Part shown: positions 15,275 through 24,711 of the stretch, in pieces | How positions within the stretch are numbered: the first letter of the stretch is position 1 | Layout of the letters: the number at the start of each line of letters is the position of its first letter | Source: Myceligenerans indicum | GTDB lineage: Bacteria; Actinomycetota; Actinomycetes; Actinomycetales; Cellulomonadaceae | Assembly (NCBI RefSeq): GCF_016742955.1 | Contig: NZ_JABBYC010000015.1 | Span: forward strand, 1-64,000 | Direction: 5' to 3' | Length of the DNA stretch: 64,000 nt | Made by a program: the position numbers and the translations under genes | The notes under the pieces: model-generated | Told to the model about the DNA's origin: nothing | The model's database searches: none | Seen by the model: only the letters and a program-made list of their open reading frames with translations

Positions 15275-15379
15275 GCGTTCTCCTTCGGTGCAGCGGCCGC
15301 ATCTGGGGTCACGGCCTTGGCGGGGTGCTGCTACCGGAAGAGAGTCCGCGCGGCGGAGTTCATGACGCGACTTCGCGAG

Positions 15380-15409
15380 ATAGCCCGTATCGTGACCTTC
15401 TCGTAACAA
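15380..15409 (-). promoter_or_regulatory. Promoter of the single-domain LuxR gene
   Basis: On the minus strand TTGTTA (15409-15404) and GGCTAT (15385-15380) are separated by 18 nt, upstream of the gene at 15274. The resulting leader would be about 100 nt. Prediction from sequence only. Confidence 0.4.
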
Positions 15410-15413
15410 GAAC

Positions 15414-15446
15414 GGAAGGCCCGTGCACGAGGTGCACGAGCCTTCC
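15414..15446 (-). terminator. Terminator hairpin after gcvH
   Basis: GGAAGGC (15414-15420) pairs with GCCTTCC (15440-15446), and an inner GTGC/GCAC stem continues the hairpin. It lies 18 bp downstream of the gcvH stop and would end the gcvPTH transcript before the LuxR-type gene. Confidence 0.6.
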
Positions 15447-15463
15447 GCCGAAGAACGAGCAGG

Positions 15464-15835
15464 TCAGACGCCCGCGTGGGCGGCATACTCCTCGGCCGTG
15501 AGAAGTTCGCCCGCCTCGCTCACGTCCACCTTGAACAGCCAGCCGGCCTCGAACGGCGCCGACGAGACCAGTTCCGGATCGTCGACCACGGCCTGGTTCA
15601 CCTCCGTGACGGTCCCGCTGACCGGTGCGTACAGCTCGGAGACGGACTTCGTGGACTCGATCTCGCCGACGACGGTGCCGTGCTCGATCGTTGCTCCGAC
15701 CTCGGGAAGCTCCACGAAGACGACGTCGCCGAGAGCCTCGGCGGCGTACGGCGTGATACCGACGGTCGCGGGGGACGCGTCGTCCACCCACTCGTGCTCC
15801 TTGGTGTACTTCAGCGTGGCGGGGTAGTCAGCCAT
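15464..15835 (-). CDS. gcvH: Glycine cleavage system H protein
   Basis: 123 aa, full length. The lipoyl-attachment Lys is residue 63 in [12 protein letters not shown]. The N-terminal YTKEHEWV and C-terminal [18 protein letters not shown] are canonical. It carries the aminomethyl group from GcvP to GcvT on lipoate. AAGGAG precedes ATG 15835. It is third in the operon, 30 nt after gcvT, and falls under the glycine riboswitch upstream of gcvP. Confidence 0.98.
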   Translation of the reverse strand: MADYPATLKYTKEHEWVDDASPATVGITPYAAEALGDVVFVELPEVGATIEHGTVVGEIESTKSVSELYAPVSGTVTEVNQAVVDDPELVSSAPFEAGWLFKVDVSEAGELLTAEEYAAHAGV

Positions 15836-15865
15836 GGGGGCTCCTTGCTCGTGGTGGCTCGGGGA

Positions 15866-17023
15866 TCACTTGGTACGACGGTAGAACGGCAGCGGCACGA
15901 CGACGAACGGTTCGGCCCGTCCGCGCACGTCCACCGCCAGCTCGGTGCCCTCGGCGGACACCTCCGGGGTCACGTACGCCATCGCGACCGGGTAGCCGAG
16001 CGTGGGCGACGGCACACCGGACGTCACGGAGCCGACCTTCACGCCTGCCGCCCCGTCGGCGCCCGGCCGCACGACGTCGTACCCCGCGCGGGCGGGCCGC
16101 CGACCCTCGCCGCGCAGCCCGACCAGGACCCGTGCGGGCTGCGCGCCCTTGCGTGACGCGAGGGCGTCCCGCCCGACGAACGGCAGGGGCTCACCGTCCG
16201 CCGTCTCCTTGTCGAGGCGCACGACACGGCCCATGCCCGCCTCGAACGGCGTCGTCGTCGTGTCCAGCTCGTGCCCGTACAGCGGCATCCCGGCCTCGAG
16301 GCGCAGCGAGTCGCGCGCCGACAGCCCGGCGGGCACCAGCCCGAACGGCTCGCCGGCGGACAGCAGCGCCCGCCACAGCTCGACCGCACGCTCGGGGGAC
16401 ACCCAGATCTCGAAACCGTCCTCGCCGGTGTACCCCGTGCGGCCGACGATCACGGGCTCGCCCCGGAACCGCATCGGCGCGCACGCGTAGTACCTCAGGT
16501 TCTCGAGCGTGACACCGCCCGAGGCCTCGGGGTCCTCCTCGAACCCGTCGGTCGCGCGCAGGATCTCCTCGGCGCGCGGCCCCTGGACCGCCAGCAGGGC
16601 CGTCGGCACCGGCTCGACCACGACGTCGAACCCCGCCGCCCGCCGCTCCAGCTCACCCAGGACCAGCTCCGTGTTGGCGGCGTTCGCCACCACGAAGTAC
16701 TCGGACTCGCCCGTGCGGTACACGATCAGGTCGTCCAGGACGCCGCCGTCGTCGGCGCAGATCATCGAGTACCGCGCGCGCAGGTGCTTGACCTGGGAGA
16801 TCGCCCCGACCAGGGCGTGGTCGAGAAACGCCGCAGCCCCCGGACCGCGCACGCCGATGTCACCCATGTGCGACAGGTCGAACAGACCGGCGGCATCGCG
16901 AACGGCGCGGTGCTCGGCGAGGTCCGAGGTGTAGCGCAGCGGCATCTGCCACCCGCCGAACCCGGTCATGTTCGCCCCGAGCGCGACGTGCTCGTCGTAC
17001 AGGGGAGTCTTCTTGTCGGTCAT
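15866..17023 (-). CDS. gcvT: Glycine cleavage system T protein
   Basis: 385 aa aminomethyltransferase that transfers the methylene unit from H-protein to tetrahydrofolate, releasing ammonia. LYDEHVALGANMTGFGGWQ and FDLSHMGDIGVRGPGA mark the N-terminus, IVGRTGYTGEDGFEIWV the folate site, and LRLEAGMPLYGHELD the third domain. Length and order match the family. The start lies 1 nt after the gcvP stop, so translation is probably coupled. Confidence 0.97.
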   Translation of the reverse strand: MTDKKTPLYDEHVALGANMTGFGGWQMPLRYTSDLAEHRAVRDAAGLFDLSHMGDIGVRGPGAAAFLDHALVGAISQVKHLRARYSMICADDGGVLDDLIVYRTGESEYFVVANAANTELVLGELERRAAGFDVVVEPVPTALLAVQGPRAEEILRATDGFEEDPEASGGVTLENLRYYACAPMRFRGEPVIVGRTGYTGEDGFEIWVSPERAVELWRALLSAGEPFGLVPAGLSARDSLRLEAGMPLYGHELDTTTTPFEAGMGRVVRLDKETADGEPLPFVGRDALASRKGAQPARVLVGLRGEGRRPARAGYDVVRPGADGAAGVKVGSVTSGVPSPTLGYPVAMAYVTPEVSAEGTELAVDVRGRAEPFVVVPLPFYRRTK

Positions 17024-17024
17024 G

Positions 17025-19964
17025 TCAGTTCTCCGTTCCAGGAGCCTCGAAGGCCTCCACCGGCGGGCACGAGCACACGAGGTTGCGGTCGCCGTGGGCG
17101 TCGTCGATGCGCCGCGCCGGCGGCCAGTACTTGTCGTGGCGCAGGCTCGGCAGCGGGTAGGCCGCGGTCTCCCGGGAGTACGGCTTGCCCCACTCGGTCG
17201 CGCTGACGGAGGCCGCCGTGTGCGGGGCCCCGCGCAGGGGCGAGTCCTCCACGGCCCAGCGGCCGGCCGCGACGTCGTCGATCTCCGCGCGGATCGCGAT
17301 CATCGCGTCCACGAACCGGTCCAGCTCCGCCAGGTCCTCCGACTCCGTGGGCTCCACCATGAGCGTGCCCGCCACCGGGAACGCGAGCGTCGGCGCGTGG
17401 AAGCCGTAGTCCTGCAGGCGCTTCGCGACGTCGGCGGCCGTCACGCCGGTCTTCGCGGTGAGTTCGCGCAGGTCGAGGATGCACTCGTGGGCCACCAGCC
17501 CGTTCGGGCCGGTGTACAGGGTGGGGAAGTGACCGGCCAGGCGGGACGACACGTAGTTCGCGGTGAGCACGGCCGTCTTGGTCGCCTGGGTGAGGCCGTC
17601 CGGGCCCATCAGCGCGAGATAGGCGTAGGAGATCGGCAGGATGCCGGCCGACCCGTGGTCCGTGCCGCTGATCGGCGTTCCCGCGCGGGTGTCCTCGCCC
17701 GTCGTGTCCGACGGCGCCAGAGGGTTCCCCGGCAGGAACGGCACCAGGTGCTCCGCCACACCGACCGGCCCGACACCCGGCCCGCCCCCGCCGTGGGGGA
17801 TGCAGAACGTCTTGTGCAGGTTCAGGTGCGACACGTCGCCGCCGAACTCGCCCGGCCGGGCCAGCCCGACCAGGGCGTTCAGGTTCGCCCCGTCGATGTA
17901 CACCTGCCCGCCGGCGGCATGCACCAGATCGCACACCTCGCGCACGTGCTCCTCGAACACGCCGTGCGTGGACGGGTACGTGATCATGATCGCCGCGACC
18001 TGTGGTCCGTGCTGCTCCAGCTTGGCGCGCAGGTCGTCGAGGAGGATCTCACCGTCGTCGGCGGTCTTCACGACCACGACGCGCAGACCGGCCAGTGCCG
18101 CCGACGCCGCGTTCGTGCCGTGCGCCGACGCTGGGATCAGCACGATGTCACGCGCCTCCTCACCCCGGGAACGGTGGTAGTCCTTGATCGCGAGCAGGCC
18201 GGCGAACTCGCCCTGCGAGCCCGCGTTCGGCTGGACCGATACCGCGGCATAGCCGGTGATGTCGGCCAGCTGCGCCTCCAGCGCGGAGATCAGCTCGCCG
18301 TAACCCTCGGCCTGGTCGGCCGGGACGTAGGGGTGAATGCCGGCGAACTCCGGCCACGAGATCGCCTCCATCTCGACGGCCGCGTTCAGCTTCATCGTGC
18401 ACGAGCCGAGCGGGATCATCGTGCGATCCAGCGCGAGATCCTTGTCGGACAGCTTGCGCAGGTAGCGCATCAGGCTGGTCTCGGAGCGGTGCTGGTGGAA
18501 GACCGGGTGGGTGAGGTAGGAGGTCGTGCGGCTGAGTTCGGCGGGGAGGTCCGGACGAGGCATCCCGGACCCCCCTGCCTCGGCAGGGACGCTTCCTTCC
18601 AGCGTGGTGAGGATGCTGCGCGTGACGGCCTCGACGTCGGCCGCGGTCGTGGTCTCGTCGCAGGCGATCTGGACGTGGTCGGCGTCCGGCGTCCACAGGT
18701 TGTACCCCGCGTCCGCCGCGGCGGACGCCACCTCGGCAGCGCGGCCGGGGACCACGGCGCGGACGGTGTCGAAGAAGACGTCGTGCTCGATCTCGACGCC
18801 CGCCCCGCGGAGGGTCCCGGCGACGGCGGACGCCCGGGCGCGCACGCGTTCCGCGATCGCCCGCAGGCCCTCCGGGCCGTGGTACACCGCGTACATCCCG
18901 GCCACGATGGCCAGAAGCGCCTGGGCCGTACAGATGTTCGACGTCGCGCGCTCGCGGCGGATGTGCTGCTCGCGGGTGGCGAGTGCGAGGCGGTACCCGG
19001 GCGCCCCGTCGGCGTCGACCGAGACGCCGACCAGCCGGCCCGGGAGCTGGCGCTCCAGGCCCTTGCGGACGGCCATGTAGGCAGCGTGGGGGCCGCCGTA
19101 GAAGAGGGGGACACCGAAGCGCTGCGCGGAGCCGACCGAGATGTCCGCACCGAGCTCGCCCGGGCTGGTCAGGAGGGTGAGCGCGAGGAGGTCGGTGGCG
19201 ACGGTGACGAGCGCGCCCGATTCCTTGGCCTCGGTGACCAGGCCGCGCGCGTCGAGGACACGTCCGCTCGCGCCCGCCTGCTGCACCACGACTCCCACCA
19301 GGTCGCCGTCGGGCAGCGTGCCACCGTCGGACACGTACGCGTCGAGGCCGCTCCGCAGGCCGGAGTCCAGGCCGGTCACCACGACCGGGAGTCCGATCGC
19401 CTCTGCACGTCCCCGGGCGACGGCGAGCGACTGGCCGAAGAGGTCGGCGTCGAGCACCACGTAGCCGGTCTTGGCCCGCGATGCCCGCCACATCAGGGCC
19501 ACGGCCTCGGCGACCGCCGTGGCCTCGTCGAGCAGGGAGGCGTTGGCGATCGGGAGGCCGGTCAGGTCCTCGACCGTCTGCTGGAAGTTCAGGAGCGCCT
19601 CGAGCCGGCCCTGGCTGATCTCCGGCTGGTACGGCGTGTAGGCCGTGTACCAGCCGGGCGACTCCAGCACGTTGCGGCGGATGACCGCCGGGGTGTGCGT
19701 GTCGGAGAAGCCCTGTCCGATCATCTGGCGCTTGAGGACGTTCCTGCCCGCGATGTCGCGCAGGTGGGCGAGAACCTCGGTCTCGCTGCGGGCCTCGGGG
19801 ACACCGAGCGGACGCTGGGTGCGGATCGACTTGGGGACGGCTGCCTCGACGAGGGCGTCCATGGTGTCGTAACCGAGCTGGTCGAGCATCGCGGCGGTCT
19901 CGCGGCCACGCGGGCCGAGATGCCGGTCGGCGAAGACGGCCGCTGCCGGGTGGTGCTGGTTCAC
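17025..19964 (-). CDS. gcvP: Glycine dehydrogenase (decarboxylating), P protein
   Basis: 979 aa single-chain (fused alpha-beta) P protein, the actinobacterial and enterobacterial form. It decarboxylates glycine and passes the aminomethyl group to GcvH. The PLP Lys lies in [18 protein letters not shown] in the C-terminal half. N-terminal [18 protein letters not shown] and the [20 protein letters not shown] region (as [11 protein letters not shown]) are canonical. GTG 19964 follows CAGGAG at 7 nt. It is the first gene of gcvPTH; the tandem glycine riboswitch lies between its promoter region and start. Confidence 0.97.
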   Translation of the reverse strand: MNQHHPAAAVFADRHLGPRGRETAAMLDQLGYDTMDALVEAAVPKSIRTQRPLGVPEARSETEVLAHLRDIAGRNVLKRQMIGQGFSDTHTPAVIRRNVLESPGWYTAYTPYQPEISQGRLEALLNFQQTVEDLTGLPIANASLLDEATAVAEAVALMWRASRAKTGYVVLDADLFGQSLAVARGRAEAIGLPVVVTGLDSGLRSGLDAYVSDGGTLPDGDLVGVVVQQAGASGRVLDARGLVTEAKESGALVTVATDLLALTLLTSPGELGADISVGSAQRFGVPLFYGGPHAAYMAVRKGLERQLPGRLVGVSVDADGAPGYRLALATREQHIRRERATSNICTAQALLAIVAGMYAVYHGPEGLRAIAERVRARASAVAGTLRGAGVEIEHDVFFDTVRAVVPGRAAEVASAAADAGYNLWTPDADHVQIACDETTTAADVEAVTRSILTTLEGSVPAEAGGSGMPRPDLPAELSRTTSYLTHPVFHQHRSETSLMRYLRKLSDKDLALDRTMIPLGSCTMKLNAAVEMEAISWPEFAGIHPYVPADQAEGYGELISALEAQLADITGYAAVSVQPNAGSQGEFAGLLAIKDYHRSRGEEARDIVLIPASAHGTNAASAALAGLRVVVVKTADDGEILLDDLRAKLEQHGPQVAAIMITYPSTHGVFEEHVREVCDLVHAAGGQVYIDGANLNALVGLARPGEFGGDVSHLNLHKTFCIPHGGGGPGVGPVGVAEHLVPFLPGNPLAPSDTTGEDTRAGTPISGTDHGSAGILPISYAYLALMGPDGLTQATKTAVLTANYVSSRLAGHFPTLYTGPNGLVAHECILDLRELTAKTGVTAADVAKRLQDYGFHAPTLAFPVAGTLMVEPTESEDLAELDRFVDAMIAIRAEIDDVAAGRWAVEDSPLRGAPHTAASVSATEWGKPYSRETAAYPLPSLRHDKYWPPARRIDDAHGDRNLVCSCPPVEAFEAPGTEN

Positions 19965-20002
19965 GAGCGGGCTCCTGCGGTCCTGGAGGGCGTGAGGGAC
20001 GA

Positions 20003-20302
20003 CGAAGTTGGGTCCCTCCCCGCTCTGTCATCGGACACCGTGCCCCCGTGCGGGGAGAGCGTCGACCTGAGAGTTTTGCCGGTCCGCCTTCCCTCACGGG
20101 ACGGGGCGCGCCGGCTTGCACCGTCGGTGGAGGCCTCGTGGCCCGGTGGTGACCAGGTCGCGAAGCGCTCACTTTCCAGAGTTGCCTCACCGCGACGGTA
20201 CAGGGGGCCTGAGAGATTCCCGGGGAGGGTTTGCTCCTTCGGCGCCGGCTTGGACGCCGCGTCCACCGGGACGACGACGCCACGACCCGGGCTCTCCCGT
20301 CG
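20003..20302 (-). promoter_or_regulatory. Tandem glycine riboswitch (gcvT motif)
   Basis: Read on the minus strand, aptamer 1 begins CGGGAGAGCC, has GAAGGAGCAAACC, AATCTCTCAGGCCCC and TGTACCG, and closes near CAACTCTGGAAAG. Aptamer 2 repeats the pattern with GGGAAGGCGGACCGGC, AAACTCTCAGG and a terminal GACAGAGCGGGGAGG. Two aptamers in series is the classic glycine riboswitch layout, normally turning the gcv operon on when glycine is high. It ends about 40 nt before the gcvP start. The remainder of 20303-20506 has a 9-bp direct repeat TTCAGTTGT (20357, 20369) near the expected gcv promoter. Confidence 0.92.
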
Positions 20303-20506
20303 CGGCTGCTGGCGGCACGGTACGGGAGGCGAACACGTCGAACCCCGGACCGCTGATTCAGTTGTCGGTTCAGTTGTGGGTCCAGCCTACTGGGGTCGCG
20401 GACCGCGATGTGACACGGCCTCGTCGGGGCGATCGAGTGGCAGGAGCTCCGGAACGATCCGGTCGGGCTGCTCCGGGCGTCCGGTGATCCCCGTTACGCT
20501 TTGTCC

Positions 20507-20734
20507 ATGACGAACTTCCAGGTTGCCCACCGCGACAAGCAGGAGCCGACGGCGGCCCTCCTGGTGCGCGTGATCGTGTGCTTTGCCCTGTTCCTGGGCG
20601 GCCTCGCCCTGATCGGCGTCGGAAGCTACGGCACCCCGGCCGAGGACCTCGGAAGCGCCCTCACGTTCGGCGGCGGAATCCTCCTGATCGGCCTCTCCTT
20701 CGGTCTTCCGATGATGGGCGCCCACGAGCGCTGA
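20507..20734 (+). CDS. Small two-helix membrane protein
   Basis: 75 aa from ATG 20507; TACGCT lies 6 nt upstream and no ribosome site is seen, so probably leaderless. A polar N-terminus (MTNFQVAHRDKQEPT) precedes two helices (LLVRVIVCFALFLGGLALIG and FGGGILLIGLSFGLPMM). It is unrecognised beyond a generic actinobacterial membrane protein. A strong hairpin follows. Confidence 0.72.
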   Translation: MTNFQVAHRDKQEPTAALLVRVIVCFALFLGGLALIGVGSYGTPAEDLGSALTFGGGILLIGLSFGLPMMGAHER

Positions 20735-20747
20735 CGCGCGAGCGACG

Positions 20748-20773
20748 CGGCCGGCGCCGAGCGGCGCCGGCCG
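20748..20773. terminator. Terminator hairpin between convergent genes
   Basis: An 11-bp perfect stem, CGGCCGGCGCC (20748-20758) with its complement (20763-20773), closes a 4-nt loop and is followed by TCCTCC. It lies 14 bp after the small membrane gene and could also stop metE transcripts from the other side. Confidence 0.65.
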
Positions 20774-20871
20774 TCCTCCCCGGCGGGCACCGGCTCGCTC
20801 CTGACGGCACCGGATCGTGGTGCTCGTCAGGAGCGGGAGCCCGCTTCCGCCCGGTGGTGGGAGCAGAGGAA

Positions 20872-23373
20872 CTAGAGAGACCCGCGGACCTCGCGGGCCG
20901 CGGCGACGAGGTTGGCGAGCGATGCCCGGGTCTCGTCGTAGCCACGGGTCTTCAGGCCGCAGTCCGGGTTCACCCACACGAGCCGGGGGTCGATCTCGGC
21001 CACCGCGAGCTTCAGCAGGTCCGAGACCTCGCCGCCGGACGGCACCCGAGGGCTGTGGATGTCCCACACGCCCGGCCCGATCCCGCGCGCGTACCCGGCC
21101 GAGGCCAGCCCCGGCACGATCTCCATCCGCGACCGAGCCGCCTCCACGGACGTGACGTCCGCGTCGAGGTCGTCGATCGCCCCCACGATGTCGCCGAACT
21201 CCGAGTAGCACAGGTGCGTGTGGATCTGCGTGGCGGGTGCGGCGCCCGACGTCGTCAGCCGGAACGACCGGACCGACCAGTCGAGGTAGGCAGGCTGTGC
21301 GGCGGCGTCGAGCGGGAGCAGCTCACGCAGCGCGGCCTCGTCCACCTGGACGATCCCGATCCCGGCCCCCTCCAGATCGGTGACCTCGTCACGCAGCGCG
21401 AGCGCCACCTGGTTCGCCGTGTCGGCCAGCGGCTGGTCGTCGCGCACGAACGACCAGGCCAGGATCGTCACGGGGCCGGTCAGCATCCCCTTGACCGGCT
21501 TGTCCGTGAGCGAGGCCGCGTAGGTGGCCCACGGCACGGTGATCGGCTCCGGCCGTGAGACGTCGCCCCACAGGATCGGCGGGCGGACGCACCGCGACCC
21601 GTACGACTGCACCCAGCCGTTGACGGTCGTCGTGAAGCCGGCCAGCCGCTCGGCGAAGTACTGCACCATGTCGTTGCGCTCGGGCTCGCCGTGCACGAGC
21701 ACGTCGAGACCGAGCTCCTCCTGGAGCGCGACGACGCTCGCGACCTCCTGCCGGATGCGCGCCTCGTAGTCGGCGTCGGTGAGGTCGCCGCGCGTCCAGG
21801 CGGCGCGCGCCGTGCGGATCTCCGTGGTCTGCGGGAACGAGCCGATCGTGGTGGTGGGCAGGGGCGGCAGGCTCAGCCGTGTTCGTTGCGCGGCCGCGCG
21901 ATCGGTGTAGGGAGCGCGCGTGAAGTCTGCGTCGGTCAGCCCGGCGAGCCGTTCCCGTACCTCGGGGACGACGACGCCCGCGGCGCCTGCCCGTCCGGTG
22001 CGGGCGGCCGTCGCCGCGTCGAGCTGCTCCTGTACCTCCGGACGCCCCGCGTCCAGTCCGCGCGCGAGAGTGACCACCTCGCCGACCTTCTGGTCGGCGA
22101 ATGCCAGCCATCCGGCGAGTGCGGGGTCGAGCCGCGGTTCGTCGTCGACGTCATGCGGGACATGCAGCAGGGAGGTGGACGTGCCGACGGTGACGGTCCG
22201 GGCGCCTGTGGTCCGTCGCAGGGACTCCAGGAGGTCGAGACGGCTCGTGAGATCGGCCCGCCAGATGTTGTGTCCGTCGATCACGCCTGCGACCAGCGTC
22301 TTGGACGCGAGGCCGGGAACGTTCCACGCGGCCGTCCCCTCGGTCGGCGGTGTGGCCCCACGGACCAGGTCCAGCGCGATCGCCTCGACGTCGGTTCCGG
22401 CGAGGAGGGCGAGGCGGTCACCCGAGGCGCGGCGCAGCTCACCGAACGGGGCCGCGACGAGGATCTGCGGGCGGTCCGTGCCGGGTGACGGCGCCGTGAG
22501 AGCGGCGTACGCCCGGCGTACGGCGTCGGACACCGTGGTCGTGTCCGGGCGTCCCGGGCCGTCGGTGGACCCCGGTGTGGCGTCGAAGGGGGCGCCGATC
22601 AGGTCGCTGACGAGCGCGGGCTCGTCGAGCTGGACCCACGGTGCGCCGGCGGCTGCCAGCGCGGCGAGGAGCTCCCGGTAGGCGGCCACGACGTCGTCGA
22701 GGCGCCGGAGCGGGGAGAACCCTTCCGGTGCGCCGTCCTCCGGCTTGCTGAGCAGCAGGTACGTCACCGGTCCCACGATCACGGGGCGCGTCACGACGGG
22801 CGTGCCGCCGTCGGACGGGTCGGCAGCCTCGGCGAACTCTCGGACGATCCGGTCGTCGGCGAACCGGATCGGTGTGTCCGGGCCGATCTCGGGCACGAGG
22901 TAGTGGTAGTTCGTGTCGAACCACTTGGTCAGCTCCAGCGGCGGCTGCTCGGCAGTGCCCCGCGCGAGTGCGAAGTACGTCTCGGTGGAGACCTCGCTCG
23001 GGGGTTCCGCGAGGTGCTTGCCGGTACCGCGCTCCGTGCCCGCCGGGGCCACGGGCCGCTCCTCGCGTCCCGGCCGGAAGCGAGCCGGAACGGCCCCCAG
23101 CGTGGCCGTGACGTCCAAGACCTGGTCGTAGAGGGAGAACGAGTTCGGGACGGCGCCCGTGCCGGGGTCCAGGCCGAGGTCCACGAGGCGTCGCACCGTG
23201 GTCAGGCGCAGGTCGCGGGATGTCCGTTCCAGATCATCCGCGGTCGTGGTGCCGGCCCAGTACGACTCCAGCGCGCGCTTGAGCTCACGCCGCCGCCCGA
23301 TCCGGGGGTAGCCGAGCACCGTGGCGCGCGGGAAGTCGGCACGCGGGGCGGCCGGCACAGTGTTGTCAGTCAT
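20872..23373 (-). CDS. metE: Cobalamin-independent methionine synthase
   Basis: 833 aa from ATG 23373 (MTDNTVPAAP); any longer reading would run through the riboswitch. The enzyme methylates homocysteine with 5-methyltetrahydrofolate. The N-terminal half starts VLGYPRIGRRRELKRALESY; the catalytic half has TTTIGSFPQTTEIR, the zinc ligands in QIHTHLCYSEF (His-x-Cys), and VWVNPDCGLKTRG (third Cys). The length exceeds a typical 750-aa MetE through insertions in the N-terminal domain. GGAG at 5 nt from the ATG overlaps the SAM riboswitch P1 stem. The neighbour metF supplies its methyl donor. Confidence 0.97.
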   Translation of the reverse strand: MTDNTVPAAPRADFPRATVLGYPRIGRRRELKRALESYWAGTTTADDLERTSRDLRLTTVRRLVDLGLDPGTGAVPNSFSLYDQVLDVTATLGAVPARFRPGREERPVAPAGTERGTGKHLAEPPSEVSTETYFALARGTAEQPPLELTKWFDTNYHYLVPEIGPDTPIRFADDRIVREFAEAADPSDGGTPVVTRPVIVGPVTYLLLSKPEDGAPEGFSPLRRLDDVVAAYRELLAALAAAGAPWVQLDEPALVSDLIGAPFDATPGSTDGPGRPDTTTVSDAVRRAYAALTAPSPGTDRPQILVAAPFGELRRASGDRLALLAGTDVEAIALDLVRGATPPTEGTAAWNVPGLASKTLVAGVIDGHNIWRADLTSRLDLLESLRRTTGARTVTVGTSTSLLHVPHDVDDEPRLDPALAGWLAFADQKVGEVVTLARGLDAGRPEVQEQLDAATAARTGRAGAAGVVVPEVRERLAGLTDADFTRAPYTDRAAAQRTRLSLPPLPTTTIGSFPQTTEIRTARAAWTRGDLTDADYEARIRQEVASVVALQEELGLDVLVHGEPERNDMVQYFAERLAGFTTTVNGWVQSYGSRCVRPPILWGDVSRPEPITVPWATYAASLTDKPVKGMLTGPVTILAWSFVRDDQPLADTANQVALALRDEVTDLEGAGIGIVQVDEAALRELLPLDAAAQPAYLDWSVRSFRLTTSGAAPATQIHTHLCYSEFGDIVGAIDDLDADVTSVEAARSRMEIVPGLASAGYARGIGPGVWDIHSPRVPSGGEVSDLLKLAVAEIDPRLVWVNPDCGLKTRGYDETRASLANLVAAAREVRGSL

Positions 23374-23380
23374 CTCAGCT

Positions 23381-23467
23381 CCATCGCACCTGGCATTGAG
23401 CACCGTGCCCCGGCCGGGGTGGTTGCTGCGGCGTCGTCGAGCCAGATCTCTCGGCCGCTCTGGATGG
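23381..23467 (-). promoter_or_regulatory. SAM-I riboswitch of metE
   Basis: Minus-strand sequence runs CCATCCAGAGCGG, GAGAGATCTGGCTCG, GCCGCAGCAACC and ACGGTGCTCAATGCCAG, then closes with GATGG. These match the S-box order of kink-turn, GCAACC and GGTGCTAA-type elements (here one base different). The closing strand GATGGAG contains the metE Shine-Dalgarno, so SAM binding would hide it: translational repression is inferred. Confidence 0.85.
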
Positions 23468-23502
23468 GTGTACATGCCTCCGCGGAGGCGGACCTCGGTG
23501 TT

Positions 23503-23531
23503 GCCGTACGGGCGGGACGCGCCCGTACGGC
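23503..23531 (-). terminator. Hairpin between metF and metE
   Basis: GCCGTACGGGCG (23503-23514) pairs perfectly with 23520-23531 around a 5-nt loop, 4 bp beyond the metF stop. It may end metF transcripts before the metE riboswitch. No U-tract. Confidence 0.5.
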
Positions 23532-23534
23532 TCC

Positions 23535-24479
23535 TCAGGCCGAGGTGGTCGTGAGGCCGACGCCGGACAGCAGGTCCAGGGCCGGGCGGTGCTTGTTGAA
23601 CGTGTACACGTGGATGCCCGGCGCGCCTGAGTCCAGCACGGCCTGGGCCAGACGCACGGAGTGCTCGATGCCCCGCGCGTGCTGCGCCTCGGTGTCCGGC
23701 GAACCGTCGTCCAGCCGCAGGCCGTCGAGCTCGGCGAGCAGGCCGGGCGGCGGTACGACGCCGGTCAGTTCCTCCACGCGGCGCAGTCTGCGCGGGTCCG
23801 TCGTGGGGATGATCCCCGCGAGGACGGGGATGGTCACGCCGGCACGGCGGGCTGCCTCCACGAACCCCGTGTACGACTCGGGCTCGTAGAAGAGCTGGGT
23901 GATGGCGAAGGACACGCCTGCCTCCTGCTTCTCCAGCAGCCGGGCGACCTCCTGCTCGCGCGTCGTTCCGGCGTCCGCGTTGCCGTTCGGGAACGTGGCG
24001 ACCGCGATCGTGAGCGGCTTGGTCGCCACTCGCAGGGCGGTCGCGGGACTGGCGGCGCAGCGGCGTGCGTCGACGTCCCGCAGCAGCCGGACGAGCTCGA
24101 TGCTGGAGTGCACGCCGTCGGCAGGCGGGTGCCAGTCGGGCTGGTCCTTCGGCGGGTCTCCGCGCAGAGCGAGGAACGTGCGCACGCCGGCGTCGAGGAA
24201 GTCGTCGATCACCTCCGACACATCCTCGCGAGATGCGCCGACGCAGGTCAGGTGGGCAACCGGGAGGACCGGCGTGCCGGCCAGCAGCGTGGACACGACG
24301 TCGCGCGCCGTGGCGCGGTCGCCACCGCCCGCACCGTAGGTCACGGAGATGAAGTCGGGATGCGTCGCGACGAGCTGCCGGGCGGTCTCCCAGAACTTCG
24401 GCGCCGCGTCCGGTCGACGTGGCGGCATGAGCTCGAAGGAGATCGTCGGTCGGCTCGGGTGCGGCGTCTCGACAGCCAT
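23535..24479 (-). CDS. metF: 5,10-methylenetetrahydrofolate reductase
   Basis: 314 aa from ATG 24479; GGGAG lies 8 nt upstream. The ATG at 24494 is inside the riboswitch and is rejected. FAD/folate reductase signatures: ISFELMPPR near the N-terminus, ISVTYGAGGG, LALRGDPPKDQ, AGVSFAITQLFYEPESY and VLAGIIPTTDPRRL. It reduces methylene-THF to methyl-THF for MetE, which follows in the same direction. Both genes have separate SAM riboswitches rather than one shared leader. Confidence 0.95.
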   Translation of the reverse strand: MAVETPHPSRPTISFELMPPRRPDAAPKFWETARQLVATHPDFISVTYGAGGGDRATARDVVSTLLAGTPVLPVAHLTCVGASREDVSEVIDDFLDAGVRTFLALRGDPPKDQPDWHPPADGVHSSIELVRLLRDVDARRCAASPATALRVATKPLTIAVATFPNGNADAGTTREQEVARLLEKQEAGVSFAITQLFYEPESYTGFVEAARRAGVTIPVLAGIIPTTDPRRLRRVEELTGVVPPPGLLAELDGLRLDDGSPDTEAQHARGIEHSVRLAQAVLDSGAPGIHVYTFNKHRPALDLLSGVGLTTTSA

Positions 24480-24486
24480 AGGTGAT

Positions 24487-24590
24487 GCTCCCATCGCGCC
24501 TGGCGTTAGCACCTTGTCCACTTCGGCACGAAGCGGCAGGTTGCTGCGGTGTCGACGAGCCAGGACTCTCGACCGCTCTGGATGGTGAGC
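24487..24590 (-). promoter_or_regulatory. SAM-I riboswitch of metF
   Basis: Minus-strand elements in order: GCTCACCATCCAGAGCGG, GAGAGTCCTGGCTCG, ACCGCAGCAACCTGCCG, AAGGTGCTAACGCCAG and closing GATGGGAGC. P1 pairs GCTC(A)CCATC with GATGGGAGC, which swallows the whole GGGAG ribosome site of metF. This predicts translational shut-off when SAM is bound. The motif is nearly complete S-box. Confidence 0.9.
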
Positions 24591-24711
24591 CCTCATCGTC
24601 ACACATGCCCGCCATGCGATCCAGATTTTGCTCACCTGATGAGATGTCGACGCTCGGGGTGGACGTTCTCCCTTGCGGTCAGGTCGGCACCCACGCCGTA
24701 GGGTGGCAGTC

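Noticed and set aside
24480..24494. Upstream ATG for metF at 24494
   Set aside because: It lies within the SAM riboswitch P1 strand and would remove the GGGAG site that fits ATG 24479.
20735..24615. Single 1247-codon minus-strand frame through metE and into metF
   Set aside because: It is metE extended through its own riboswitch and across metF in the wrong frame; the real metE starts at 23373.
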